Source: Chloroflexota bacterium (GTDB lineage Bacteria; Chloroflexota; Anaerolineae; Aggregatilineales; Phototrophicaceae). From it: a stretch of 64,000 nt of DNA. Made by a program: the position numbers and the translations under genes. Each line of letters begins with the position of its first letter. Positions within the stretch are counted from its first letter, which is position 1. The DNA lies in NCBI GenBank assembly GCA_028873975.1, contig JAPPMO010000026.1, positions 149,378 through 213,377 on the forward strand, read 5' to 3'. Shown here one piece after another: positions 52,407-61,373 of the stretch. The notes under the pieces were generated by a model that saw nothing but the letters and a program-made list of their open reading frames with translations, made no database searches and had not been told where the DNA came from.

Positions 52407-55184
52407 TTACAGAATGTCGATGGGGTCAAGGTCAATCTGCCAACCCGGCTCTGTCGCCAGTTGGCGCAGAATCACCCGCGGGTTGGGTCCCCTCAGAAGC
52501 AGTTGCCAGCGATAATGGCGATTGATGCGCCTGAAATAGCAGGGCGCCGGACCAATCAGGCTTGTGCCAGTCATGCCATACCGACTTATCAAATGCTGGA
52601 TACGCTGGGCGGCCGCCGCAGCCTGCTGCTGCGACTTGTGAGGATCCGTGTAGCTGAAAACCATGCGCGCCAGCCGACGAAACGGCGGATAACCCAATGC
52701 CTTGCGATAGGCGATTTCCGACTCGACGAATCCGGCGTAATCGTGCCGAGAGGCGGCCTGAATGATGTAATTGTCGGGCTGGTAGGTCTGCAAGACCACC
52801 TTGCCTCCCAGGATACCCCGCCCCGCGCGACCCGCCACCTGTGTCAGCAGTTGGAAGACACGCTCGCCAGCCCGGAAATCCGGCAGCGACAGACCCAGAT
52901 CGGCGCTGACCACGCCGACCAGCGTCACCAGTGGCAGGTCCAAGCCCTTGGCGATCATCTGCGTGCCAATCAGGATATCCGCTTCGCCGTCAATGAAACG
53001 CTGCAAAATCTCGAAATGCATCTGTGGATTGCTAGCAGTATCCGTGTCCCAGCGCAGCGCGCGCGCCCCCGGGAACAGTTCGCGCAGCGCTTCATCGACC
53101 AACTGCGTGCCGGCGCCGAAGTAACGGATTCTTGATGATTGGCACATGGGGCACCGCTGGGGCTGCTCTTGGCTGGCGCCACAATGATGACAGCGCAGCG
53201 ATTGATCAAAGCGATGATAAGTCATAGGGCTGTCGCAGCGGGCGCATTCCAGGACATATCCGCAGTCCCGACAAAAGACGTAGGTGGCCTGCCCGCGCCG
53301 GTTAAGCAGCAGCATGGCTTGCTCGCCACGATCAAGCGCCTCCGCCAGACTTTGTTCCAATTCGCGGCTGAACATGCTGCTGTTGCCTTGACGGAGTTCC
53401 GCACGCATATCAACAACCGAGACCGGCGGCAGGTCAATATGGAGGGCGTCGAAAGCGCCGGGCGCATAACGCGAGACGACCCCCGCGCGCTGCGCTTGCT
53501 GCTGAATGCGCTGGCGATGTCCCATGATGCGTTTGGGCAGCCGCAGATAGATCAAGCCATCCTTTTGCGCGCGGTACCAGGACTGAAGATCGGGGGTCGC
53601 GCTGCCGAGGATCAGAACGCCGCCCTTGCGCGTCATGATATGGTCGGCTACGTCACGGGCGTGATATTGGGGTTGTCCTCGCCAGGACATTTGCTTATAG
53701 CTGGCGTCGTGTTCTTCATCAAGGATAATCAAGCCCAGATCGGGCAAGGGCGTGAATAAAGCCGAACGCGTTCCGACCACCACCGAAATATCGCCCCGGC
53801 ACGCCCGCCCCCAGGTATCATAACGCTCGCCGATGGGCAAGCTGCCATGCACCATCGCCACACGGTCCGCAAAGCGCTCTGAAACGCGTCGCACCGTCTG
53901 TGGAGTCAAGGCGATTTCCGGCACCAGAAAGATGGCTTGCTTGCCTTGCTCCAATACTTCCGCGATCGCCCTTAAGTAGATTTCAGTTTTGCCGCTGCCG
54001 GTGACGCCGTGCAGCAGAAAACGGGCGGGCTCGCTGCTATCGTCACCGTTCCGCCGCAAAGCCGGCAGGATCATATCCCAAACTGCTTGCTGATCGGGTG
54101 TCAAAAGGGGCGGCGCGGTCGGCATAAAGTCCAAATCCTGCAAAGAATCGCGCCAGATGCGCTCCTCGCGTATCTCGATGATGCCGGCGCGTTCCAGCTT
54201 TCGGATCAGGCTTGCCGAAGCGCCGGTGGCCGTCCGTATCTCCGAGGGCGTCGCGGGGGGATTGGCTTCGATTATGTGCCGCAAGAGTTGCCCGTAGAAC
54301 TCGTCCCCGCGCCAGCTCGAGAGTTGCTTCGACACTTCTTCGGGCGTCGCTTCCAGGAAAACCAGGTCTTGCTGGTCGCGCTCGGTTTTCTCGACGAAAA
54401 CCAGGCCGAGTTCAATCAATCTGTTCAAGGGCGCGCGGTTCTTCGCGCCGGCTAGTTCCAGCGCTTCATGGACACCAAGCGCGTCCTCATCTCGCCCCGC
54501 GATCAATTCCAGCAACTCGGCATGCTTGAGGCGCTTGCCGAGTTTCTTTGCAAGTTCATCGATCTGATCATTTGAGAATAACGGATAGACTCGCGGCTTG
54601 GTCTTGCCGCGCGCAGCCGGCGGCGCCAGCGCCGATTGACTCCTGACCATGCCCCCGTCTTCCAGCAGCGCCAGTTCACGTTCGACAGCTTGTTTGGGAA
54701 AGGCTCGCTTCAGTTGCTGCAATCGTTTGGGGCCGCGCTGACGCAAGTAATCGAGTAAACGTCGCGGCAGCGGTCCTTCGGATTTGATCCGCGTACCGGG
54801 CAAGGTCATTTGCGAGGGCGGCTCGTCACGCAGATCATCGCGTAAGAAACGATAGCGCCGGTCGGAGGCGCCCGTGAAGCCCGGCGGCAGCAGCAGCCAA
54901 ACGCAGGTGCCGATCGACGCCAAATAGGTTTCGCTGAGCCAGTTGACCAGTTCGATCGCGTTCGCATCAAGCGCCGGCTGCGGATCGAGCAATTCGATCA
55001 CGGGCTTGGTCTTGGGGATATCGCTTTGGTCGCTGAAGCGCAGAATGACGCCCGGTTGCATGGCCACGCCAAATTCCACGCGCACAAGCGAACCAAGCTG
55101 CAAGTCCGGTTCCAGCTCGGCCGGAATGTGATAGGTGAAGGTCGATTTGACCGGCACATTTAGCGCGACTTCGGCATAGCGCAT
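52407..55184 (-). CDS. priA: Primosomal protein N' (replication restart helicase PriA)
   Basis: The 925-residue helicase is longer than the ~730 of E. coli PriA because of extra sequence between the N-terminal DNA-binding part and the helicase core. It contains Walker A 'GVTGSGKTEIYL', Walker B 'LIILDEEHDASYKQ', and the zinc-binding cysteine set 'CRDCGYVLECARCDSPM' and 'CHHCG...CPMC'. It restarts stalled replication forks. The gene opens at 55184 next to repeat A2. Confidence 0.96.
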   Translation of the reverse strand: MRYAEVALNVPVKSTFTYHIPAELEPDLQLGSLVRVEFGVAMQPGVILRFSDQSDIPKTKPVIELLDPQPALDANAIELVNWLSETYLASIGTCVWLLLPPGFTGASDRRYRFLRDDLRDEPPSQMTLPGTRIKSEGPLPRRLLDYLRQRGPKRLQQLKRAFPKQAVERELALLEDGGMVRSQSALAPPAARGKTKPRVYPLFSNDQIDELAKKLGKRLKHAELLELIAGRDEDALGVHEALELAGAKNRAPLNRLIELGLVFVEKTERDQQDLVFLEATPEEVSKQLSSWRGDEFYGQLLRHIIEANPPATPSEIRTATGASASLIRKLERAGIIEIREERIWRDSLQDLDFMPTAPPLLTPDQQAVWDMILPALRRNGDDSSEPARFLLHGVTGSGKTEIYLRAIAEVLEQGKQAIFLVPEIALTPQTVRRVSERFADRVAMVHGSLPIGERYDTWGRACRGDISVVVGTRSALFTPLPDLGLIILDEEHDASYKQMSWRGQPQYHARDVADHIMTRKGGVLILGSATPDLQSWYRAQKDGLIYLRLPKRIMGHRQRIQQQAQRAGVVSRYAPGAFDALHIDLPPVSVVDMRAELRQGNSSMFSRELEQSLAEALDRGEQAMLLLNRRGQATYVFCRDCGYVLECARCDSPMTYHRFDQSLRCHHCGASQEQPQRCPMCQSSRIRYFGAGTQLVDEALRELFPGARALRWDTDTASNPQMHFEILQRFIDGEADILIGTQMIAKGLDLPLVTLVGVVSADLGLSLPDFRAGERVFQLLTQVAGRAGRGILGGKVVLQTYQPDNYIIQAASRHDYAGFVESEIAYRKALGYPPFRRLARMVFSYTDPHKSQQQAAAAAQRIQHLISRYGMTGTSLIGPAPCYFRRINRHYRWQLLLRGPNPRVILRQLATEPGWQIDLDPIDIL

Positions 55185-55258
55185 GGGAACTCTCTTGCGA
55201 TTGGCGGAGGTTCGATTTTACGGCATTGCCCTGCGGTCGCCAACAATTGCTTTGAGGG

Positions 55259-55517
55259 GAACCAGAATCGCTTCAAATTTTTTCAACACAGAGAGCGCAG
55301 AGCGCACAGAGTTCGTTGGTGTTCAGATGGCATTTCTTCTAAAATCCGAGACTAAGCATAAGAAAGAGTTATAAGCGAAACGTGATTTTTCACTCGAAAA
55401 CACAGTTGAAATAAGATATTTTATGTTTTTCTCTGCGCCCTCTGTGTTCTCTGTGGTTAATTTTCGGTTTAGATTCCCGCCATTTCAGCCACTATCATTT
55501 TGATGCGATTGCCCGGT
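55259..55517. mobile_element. MITE-like element A2, diverged inverted copy of A1
   Basis: The 259-bp region is an inverted, roughly 85% similar (by eye) copy of 22771-23027. The right end TTTGATGCGATTGCCCGGT (55499-55517) differs by one base from the A1 terminus. The left end is decayed ('GAATCGCTTCAAA'). Flanks TTTGAGGG and TTTGGACG could be a worn target duplication. It fills most of the 55185-55566 gap. Confidence 0.75.
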
Positions 55518-55566
55518 TTTGGACGCTCGCCATGTCCAAGCCTTATAATAGGATCATGATGTTCCG

Positions 55567-56406
55567 ATGGATCAAGTCCTGATGACCGCAACTCCTCCGC
55601 TCGACGGCGCTCTGGCGGCACGCGTCCTGCAGCATTTTGGCCTGCCGGAGCGTCCGCAAGCAACTGAAAGCGCGCTACGACGCTTGCTCGACAGGTATAC
55701 GCGCATCGTACCTTGGGAAAGCGCCTCGCGCATTGTCCGCCGGGCAAAGCATGAATCACAGGATGATTGCCCGGTCTTTGCCGAGGCTTTTTGGGAGAGC
55801 GCGCTCGAACGGGGTACAGGCGGCACTTGCTACGAGAGCAATTACGCTTTTTTTAGCTTGCTGCGACGTCTCGGTTATGACGGGTACTTGACCATCAACG
55901 ACATGGGAACAGCGATCGGCTGCCACAGCGCCATCATTATCTGGCTCGAAGGGCGCAAGCGCCTGGTGGATGTCGGTTATCCCTTGCACGCGGTATTGCC
56001 TTTGCCCGAGCGCGAAACGGTGGCGGTTGAAAGTCCGTTTTTTCGCTACCAGGTCGCAATTGCCGAAGCGAATCGCTATACGATTTGGCACCGTCCTCAT
56101 CCGCAAGAACTGGCTTTCACGCTTGTCGACGAACCGGTATCGGATGCCGACTACCGCGCGATCACGGTTCACGACTATCGCCACGATGGCGGTCAGTTTC
56201 TTAACGAGATCGTCATTCACAAAGTGATCGACGATCAGCTTTGGCGCTTCAACAGCGACGATCCGCCCCCGCATTTGCAAGTCTTCGTCGACGGGCAACG
56301 GCAAAATTATCACCTGGACGGCGATGTCGCCGGGGAACTGGCGGCAACTTTCGATCTGGATCGCGTCATTGTGGCAGGAGCGTTGGGAGCGTTAGGCTTG
56401 ATGTAG
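55567..56406 (+). CDS. Arylamine N-acetyltransferase family protein
   Basis: The 279-residue enzyme has the Cys-His-Asp triad: C88 in 'RGTGGTCYESN', H120 in 'IGCHSAIIIW' and D135 in 'LVDVGYP'. N-acetyltransferases of this family transfer acetyl from acetyl-CoA to arylamines; several bacterial relatives act as amide synthases in natural-product pathways. No such cluster is nearby, so the native substrate is unknown. It converges on the aldolase gene. Confidence 0.88.
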   Translation: MDQVLMTATPPLDGALAARVLQHFGLPERPQATESALRRLLDRYTRIVPWESASRIVRRAKHESQDDCPVFAEAFWESALERGTGGTCYESNYAFFSLLRRLGYDGYLTINDMGTAIGCHSAIIIWLEGRKRLVDVGYPLHAVLPLPERETVAVESPFFRYQVAIAEANRYTIWHRPHPQELAFTLVDEPVSDADYRAITVHDYRHDGGQFLNEIVIHKVIDDQLWRFNSDDPPPHLQVFVDGQRQNYHLDGDVAGELAATFDLDRVIVAGALGALGLM

Positions 56407-56416
56407 AGCAAACAAC

Positions 56417-57508
56417 TTACGCGATTGTCACATCCTCGTTCAAATAGACATCTTGAATCGCGTTTAACAGGCGAGCGCCTTGCGCCATGGGACGCTGGAA
56501 GGCTTTGCGACCACTGATCAAGCCCATGCCACCGGCCCGCTTATTGATGACCGCCGTCTTGACTGCCTCGGCGAAATCGTCCGCGCCGCTGGCGCCGCCG
56601 GAGCTAATCAAGCCGACCTTGCCCATGTAACCGTTAGCGACTTGGTAGCGGGTCAGGTCGACGGGATGATCGCTGCTGAGTTCGCTGTAGATACGTTCAT
56701 CGAGCTTGCCGTAGGAGGAATCGCCACTGTTGAGCGCCTTGTAGCCGCCGTTCTGCGTTGGCAGCTTTTGCTTTACGATATCGGCGCTCAGCGTCACGCC
56801 CAGGTGATTGGCTTGCCCGGTGAGATCGGCGCTGGATTCGTGGTTGGCGCCGTTGAGCGTAAAGGCGGGATTGCGCATATAACACCAGAGGATGGTCGCC
56901 AAGCCCAATTCGTGAGCGTATTGAAATGCTTCGGCGACTTCAATCATCTGGCGGTTGGAGTCCTCCGAGCCAAAATAGACCGTTGCGCCGATTGCGACAG
57001 CGCCCATATCCCATGCTTGCTTGACCGTTCCGAACATGATCTGCTCGTGAGAATTGGGATAGGTGACCAATTCGTTGTGATTGATCTTGACGATATAGGG
57101 GATACGATGGGCAAATCGACGCGCGGTCATACCCAGAACGCCAAAGGTGGATGCGACGGCGTTGCAGCCGCCTTCCAGAGCCAATTCGATAATCCGCGCC
57201 GGATCGAAGTAGGCGGGGTTGGGCGCAAAGGAGGCCCCCGCCGAGTGCTCGATGCCCTGGTCAACGGGCAAGATCGAGACATATCCCGTGCTGGCAAGGC
57301 GGCCGTTATCGTAGATCTGCTGCAAACTGCGGATCACTTGCGGATTGCGATCGCTATCCATCCAGACGCGCTCGGCGAAGTCCGGACCCGGCAGCGCCAG
57401 GTTTTCCTTGGGAATGGTGGCGGAAGAATGGTTCAAGAGATAATCGGCTTCGTCGCCGAGATATTCGACAACCTTGTCGACCCGCAACTCTGGGCTTGAT
57501 ATCGCCAT
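56417..57508 (-). CDS. fbaB: Class I fructose-bisphosphate aldolase (FbaB/DhnA type)
   Basis: The 363-residue enzyme begins '[25 protein letters not shown]' at the ATG at 57508, with AAGGAA upstream; a longer reading to 57604 lacks homology. It has '[20 protein letters not shown]', '[15 protein letters not shown]', '[12 protein letters not shown]' and '[10 protein letters not shown]', all typical of the DhnA/FbaB group that uses a Schiff-base Lys. It cleaves fructose 1,6-bisphosphate in glycolysis or acts in the reverse direction. Confidence 0.93.
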   Translation of the reverse strand: MAISSPELRVDKVVEYLGDEADYLLNHSSATIPKENLALPGPDFAERVWMDSDRNPQVIRSLQQIYDNGRLASTGYVSILPVDQGIEHSAGASFAPNPAYFDPARIIELALEGGCNAVASTFGVLGMTARRFAHRIPYIVKINHNELVTYPNSHEQIMFGTVKQAWDMGAVAIGATVYFGSEDSNRQMIEVAEAFQYAHELGLATILWCYMRNPAFTLNGANHESSADLTGQANHLGVTLSADIVKQKLPTQNGGYKALNSGDSSYGKLDERIYSELSSDHPVDLTRYQVANGYMGKVGLISSGGASGADDFAEAVKTAVINKRAGGMGLISGRKAFQRPMAQGARLLNAIQDVYLNEDVTIA

Positions 57509-57634
57509 GATGGATTCCTTGAGATAATAGGAATATTCAAGCACAATTATAGCAGCAAATGGCGGGAATCTCCGCTCCAATACGCGAAGTGGCCAGGGAA
57601 TCAATTACGACTGGACCAAAAAGCAATTCCGGCA

Positions 57635-58336
57635 ATGTGCGATTTCCCTCACGTCGCCAACGAAGCAAACTCTGATATCATTCGGTTGAAAAATGTTTTG
57701 AGATGGGAAAACGCTTTGACAGTTGATAAGCAGATCAGAGCAATTGCCGCAAAGTACGCGGCAGATTTGAAAACTCGAGTTCAAGATCGGGTCACGGAAA
57801 TGGGGTCAGACGATAAATCGCATTTCCTGATCTATCGAGTTCTGGGAGTTTCGATTGAAGAAGGCGAGGCTATCGACATTTATCAGAACAAAGGACGCTT
57901 TCTGTATCGATATGCTGGTACTTTTTTGGAACATGCAACAAAAATTTGCATGGAAGCCAAGTTCCCGGGCGTTGAGCCAATGAGAATAGCAAATACCTTT
58001 GGCTCTAGGCCAAAAACGTTCGAAATCGATTGTCTCATCAATAATCGAGCTTACGAAATAAAGTGGCGCGACGCTACAACTGACGGGGATCACATTACCA
58101 AGGAACACACCCGAATACGCTCGATAGCGGGAGCCGGATTCGTACCTGTGAGATTGATGTATTATTATCCCAATCGTGACCAGGCTATGAGAATTCAGGC
58201 GGCTCTGGAGGATCTATATAAAGCGAATGGAGGTGAATACTATTGTGGAGGCGCGGCATGGGAACATCTTGAAGCGATAACTGACATCAATTTGTTCAGC
58301 ATTCTCGAAGAGATCGCAAATGAGAATTCCAAATGA
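57635..58336 (+). CDS. Probable ApaLI-like type II restriction endonuclease
   Basis: The 233-residue protein has a PD-(D/E)XK core: D132 in 'FEIDCLINN' and E141-I-K143 in 'YEIKWRDATTDGDHITKEH'. This block, recalled from ApaLI-family enzymes (site GTGCAC), makes that family the best guess. Its stop overlaps the ATG of the methyltransferase gene by four bases, a standard restriction-modification pair. Codon use is clearly more AT-rich than the flanking aldolase gene, a sign of horizontal transfer. The ATG at 57635 has no obvious ribosome site. Confidence 0.7.
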   Translation: MCDFPHVANEANSDIIRLKNVLRWENALTVDKQIRAIAAKYAADLKTRVQDRVTEMGSDDKSHFLIYRVLGVSIEEGEAIDIYQNKGRFLYRYAGTFLEHATKICMEAKFPGVEPMRIANTFGSRPKTFEIDCLINNRAYEIKWRDATTDGDHITKEHTRIRSIAGAGFVPVRLMYYYPNRDQAMRIQAALEDLYKANGGEYYCGGAAWEHLEAITDINLFSILEEIANENSK

Positions 58337-59547
58337 TCAACCAAATCCTGCATGGTGATTGTCTTCTTATTTTGAAGAAAGTCCCAACCAACTACGTGAA
58401 TCTTGTCTATCTTGATCCGCCTTTCTTTACACAATCGAAACAGACCTTGAAATCCAAAGCTTTGCGCGAATATAGTTTTGCCGATAATTGGGACTCTATC
58501 GACAGTTATCTAGACTTTCTATCCCCTCGTCTATACGAAATTCGACGAGTCATGAAAGACAACAGTACGATCTTTTTTCATTGTGATCGCAACGCGTCCC
58601 ATCGTATTCGGGTCCTCTTGGATGAGGTCTTTGGGTATGAGCGTTTCTTGTCCGAAATTATTTGGACTTACCGCCGCTGGTCAAACGCTTCTAGATCGCT
58701 TTTGGGCTCACATCAAACCATATTTATGTATGCAAAGACAGTGAATTACACATTCAACCAGATCTATCAAGACTATTCCGAAACAACTAATCTGGACCAA
58801 ATCCTACAACGACGAGAGCGCGACAAACATGGGAAATCCATTTACGTTACTGACTTCGGTGGCCGAATAGTCTTGAATGGACCCAAGAAAGGCGTTCCCC
58901 TAACTGATACATGGGAGATTCCTTTTCTAAATCCTAAAGCCAGGGAACGATGCGGCTACCCGACCCAAAAGCCGCTCCAACTACTTGAGCGAATCATACT
59001 CCTGGCCTCAAACGAAAACGATCTGATTCTCGATCCATTCTGTGGAAGCGGGACTACTCTGGTCGCTGCTAAGCTCCTGAATCGCAGTTTTCTTGGCATA
59101 GATTCATCTAGGGAAGCAGTTGAGTTGTCTCGTCAACGTCTTCACAACCCAATAAGATCAGAATCCAAGTTGCTCAAGGCAGGACGCGAAGCATACAAGA
59201 ATCTGCCTGATGATGTAGTCCAAATACTACGAGGCTTGCCGGTGAAGCTTGTGCAGCGAAACAGTGGAATCGACGCCATTCACAATCGTTTTCTTGGTGG
59301 AAAACCCGTTGTGTTGCGCGTACAAAGATCTGGCGAAGATTTAACAGATGCGGCAAAGAAGCTGCAACAAGCGGGAAGAAAAAAGGATGCCGCAATGCTT
59401 CTGTTGATCCGAACAGAACAAGATGAAAGGCAACAGGCGCTTTTGGACGTTTTTCCTACAGATGTTCATGTTATTGATTCGCTAGCATTGTCAGTTCATT
59501 CAAGTATTGAGAGCCTGCTCCAAACACAAAACATGCGAACCCATTGA
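58333..59547 (+). CDS. Site-specific DNA methyltransferase, beta class
   Basis: The 404-residue enzyme has motif IV DPPF (28-31) before motif I DPFCGSG (234-240), the beta-class N4/N6 order. It should protect the site cut by the neighbour at 57635. Residues 290-404 resemble the nuclease-like tail of the methyltransferase at 13452 ('SGIDAIHNRF' then 'VVLRVQRSG'), but QxK is replaced by RVQ, so the tail appears catalytically dead. AT-rich codon use like its partner. The last bases overlap a possible start of the next gene. Confidence 0.87.
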   Translation: MINQILHGDCLLILKKVPTNYVNLVYLDPPFFTQSKQTLKSKALREYSFADNWDSIDSYLDFLSPRLYEIRRVMKDNSTIFFHCDRNASHRIRVLLDEVFGYERFLSEIIWTYRRWSNASRSLLGSHQTIFMYAKTVNYTFNQIYQDYSETTNLDQILQRRERDKHGKSIYVTDFGGRIVLNGPKKGVPLTDTWEIPFLNPKARERCGYPTQKPLQLLERIILLASNENDLILDPFCGSGTTLVAAKLLNRSFLGIDSSREAVELSRQRLHNPIRSESKLLKAGREAYKNLPDDVVQILRGLPVKLVQRNSGIDAIHNRFLGGKPVVLRVQRSGEDLTDAAKKLQQAGRKKDAAMLLLIRTEQDERQQALLDVFPTDVHVIDSLALSVHSSIESLLQTQNMRTH

Positions 59548-59600
59548 TGGTATCGCATCAGGCGTTAAGCCAATACCGAGAATCAGTAAGTATAAACTGT

Positions 59601-60185
59601 ATGCTCTCAGATGATTTCGTAAGGAAACTCCGGCAGGCCGCCGAAAAGCGCGATCCCGAGCAATGTCAGTTTCTACTGAAAGCGCTCTTCATGGAGATGG
59701 AGTTCTATCTCGCCGTGGCGGTCGTTGTCGAGCGGGCGCAAACTTTCCTGGAGACCTTCGAGCACTACTACCCGGATGCGGGATTCGCGCGGCAGATCCT
59801 TATGCAAATGGTCAATACCGGCGCCGCGCCCTCTAGGCTGCCGCCACAAGCGCTGCGCGACTTCGAATACCCGGGGGCGGCAAATTATATGAAGGCGCTG
59901 TCCGACCTGGCTCATGCTTTGCAGCAGGGTCCTCTGCCGCCGCGCATCGGCTATCTGGTCAGCGCGACAGTCAACGCCATCATGGCGGAATTAGTGGAGC
60001 ATTACTATGGACGGCGCATGGATCACTGGTCCTTGGTGCGGGAAGACCCCGAATCTTCCGAAGCGCGGGAAATTGCCTACGCCTTTTGGACAGATGAGGA
60101 GATCGCCTTGCTCGATACCGATCACTGGCTGCAAGTGGCGGAAAGCATCGAAAAGCATCGGCAACGACAAATTCGTCAAGATTGA
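59601..60185 (+). CDS. Hypothetical helical protein
   Basis: The 194-residue protein from the ATG at 59601 is not recognised. It looks all-helical, with one less polar segment ('MEFYLAVAVVVERAQTFL') and an acidic C-terminus ('FWTDEEIALLDTDHWLQVAESIEKH'). An ATG at 59544 would add 19 residues that read like intergenic sequence. GC content returns to the chromosomal level here, so it is probably not part of the restriction cassette. Confidence 0.65.
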   Translation: MLSDDFVRKLRQAAEKRDPEQCQFLLKALFMEMEFYLAVAVVVERAQTFLETFEHYYPDAGFARQILMQMVNTGAAPSRLPPQALRDFEYPGAANYMKALSDLAHALQQGPLPPRIGYLVSATVNAIMAELVEHYYGRRMDHWSLVREDPESSEAREIAYAFWTDEEIALLDTDHWLQVAESIEKHRQRQIRQD

Positions 60186-60224
60186 CGCGCTTGTTATAAT
60201 AGCTTCGTCATAAGGTTGCAAAAA

Positions 60225-61067
60225 ATGAGCGTAGACAGTTTTGGCGGCGTCGCGCCACCGGCCAGTTTGTATGAATTCAAGCGACAGATCACTGGCGGCA
60301 TCGCCGGCATCGATAAGGTCCGCGATGACGATATCTTGCGCTTTCACGAATCAGGTTTTTTGCTCATCCGCAACGCGATCTCGCAATCCGACATTGTCGC
60401 CGCGCGAACGGGTTTGCGCGATTTGATCCTGCGGCGCGACACCGACAATATCATGATCGAATCCGCCGCCGCCGAAGGCTTCCATGAGCTGGGCGATGAA
60501 GAGCGCCTGAACAGTGTGCGGAAGTTGATGCCGATCGTTCAGTACGATCGACGCTTGCGCGCGGTTGCCGAGGACCCGGGCTTGCTGAGCGTGCTGAAGC
60601 GAATCATCGGCGAGACGCCGGTTCTGACGCAGGATATGGCGATGATCAAACCGCCGCGTATCGGACGCGAAAAACCCTGGCGCCAGGACCTGGCCTATTT
60701 CAATTTTCCAAAGGACAGTACCATCGTCGGCGCCTGGATCGCGCTCGATGAAGCCCTGCCGGAAAACGGCTGCATGATGATCATCCCCGGCACCCACCGA
60801 GAAGGACCTGTCATCCACTGGACAAGGCGTGATTGGCAAATCTGTGATAGCGATGTCCGGGTGGATCGCTGCGCTGCCGTGCCCATGCAAAGGGGCGACT
60901 GTCTGCTTTTCCATTGTCTTTTGCACCATGGCAGTCCGCCCAGCCGCTCGGACAAAACGCGCTGGGCGATGCAATTCCATTATGCGCCAAAGAGCGTCGT
61001 GCCTTACGCCGATAGCGAAAACCGGCTGCAAATCTTTGGCGCCGAGGGCAAGGATGTTACTTGCTAG
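60225..61067 (+). CDS. PhyH-family protein lacking the first iron-ligand His
   Basis: The 280-residue protein has the phytanoyl-CoA dioxygenase fold: 'HESGFLLIRNAIS', 'GAWIALDEALPENGCMMIIPGTH', H235 in 'LLHHGSPPSRS' and R246. The expected 'PWHQD' reads 'PWRQD' (R153), so one of the three Fe ligands is missing, though D155 stays. A TATAAT at 60195-60200 lies upstream, and AAGGTT is a weak site before the ATG at 60225. It may be a non-catalytic homologue or have altered chemistry. It lies 9 bases before the small membrane gene. Confidence 0.85.
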   Translation: MSVDSFGGVAPPASLYEFKRQITGGIAGIDKVRDDDILRFHESGFLLIRNAISQSDIVAARTGLRDLILRRDTDNIMIESAAAEGFHELGDEERLNSVRKLMPIVQYDRRLRAVAEDPGLLSVLKRIIGETPVLTQDMAMIKPPRIGREKPWRQDLAYFNFPKDSTIVGAWIALDEALPENGCMMIIPGTHREGPVIHWTRRDWQICDSDVRVDRCAAVPMQRGDCLLFHCLLHHGSPPSRSDKTRWAMQFHYAPKSVVPYADSENRLQIFGAEGKDVTC

Positions 61068-61076
61068 GGAACGAGC

Positions 61077-61373
61077 ATGACCTTGCTTATTTTTCTCGCG
61101 CTTAACCTCTTACTGATGGCCGGGCTTTTCCTGGTCGGCGTGTACCTGTTTTTGCAGGTGGAAGACAAAAGAAAGCGCAATAAGTTGCGGCTGCTCGATT
61201 CCAGCGTGGATCTGTCCGAACTACAGGCGATGCTAAAAGCGGAACGTCACGACGAAGCGCTGCAGCGCTTGATGCAAGCTGACAACATTGATCGTTTTTC
61301 GGCCGAAAAAGCTATCGAGGGACTGACAGGACCGGACCTCGGCGACGACCCATTAAGCAAAACCCGCTTCTAG
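61077..61373 (+). CDS. Small membrane protein
   Basis: The 98-residue protein has one N-terminal membrane helix (residues 4-27, Leu-rich) followed by a charged stretch 'QVEDKRKRNKLRLL' on the cytoplasmic side and a soluble helical tail ('LQAMLKAERHDEALQRLM') that resembles a single TPR/SHOCT-like unit. Function unknown. It is probably co-transcribed with the PhyH gene. Its 3' end overlaps the convergent glycosyltransferase gene by 21 bases. Confidence 0.7.
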   Translation: MTLLIFLALNLLLMAGLFLVGVYLFLQVEDKRKRNKLRLLDSSVDLSELQAMLKAERHDEALQRLMQADNIDRFSAEKAIEGLTGPDLGDDPLSKTRF

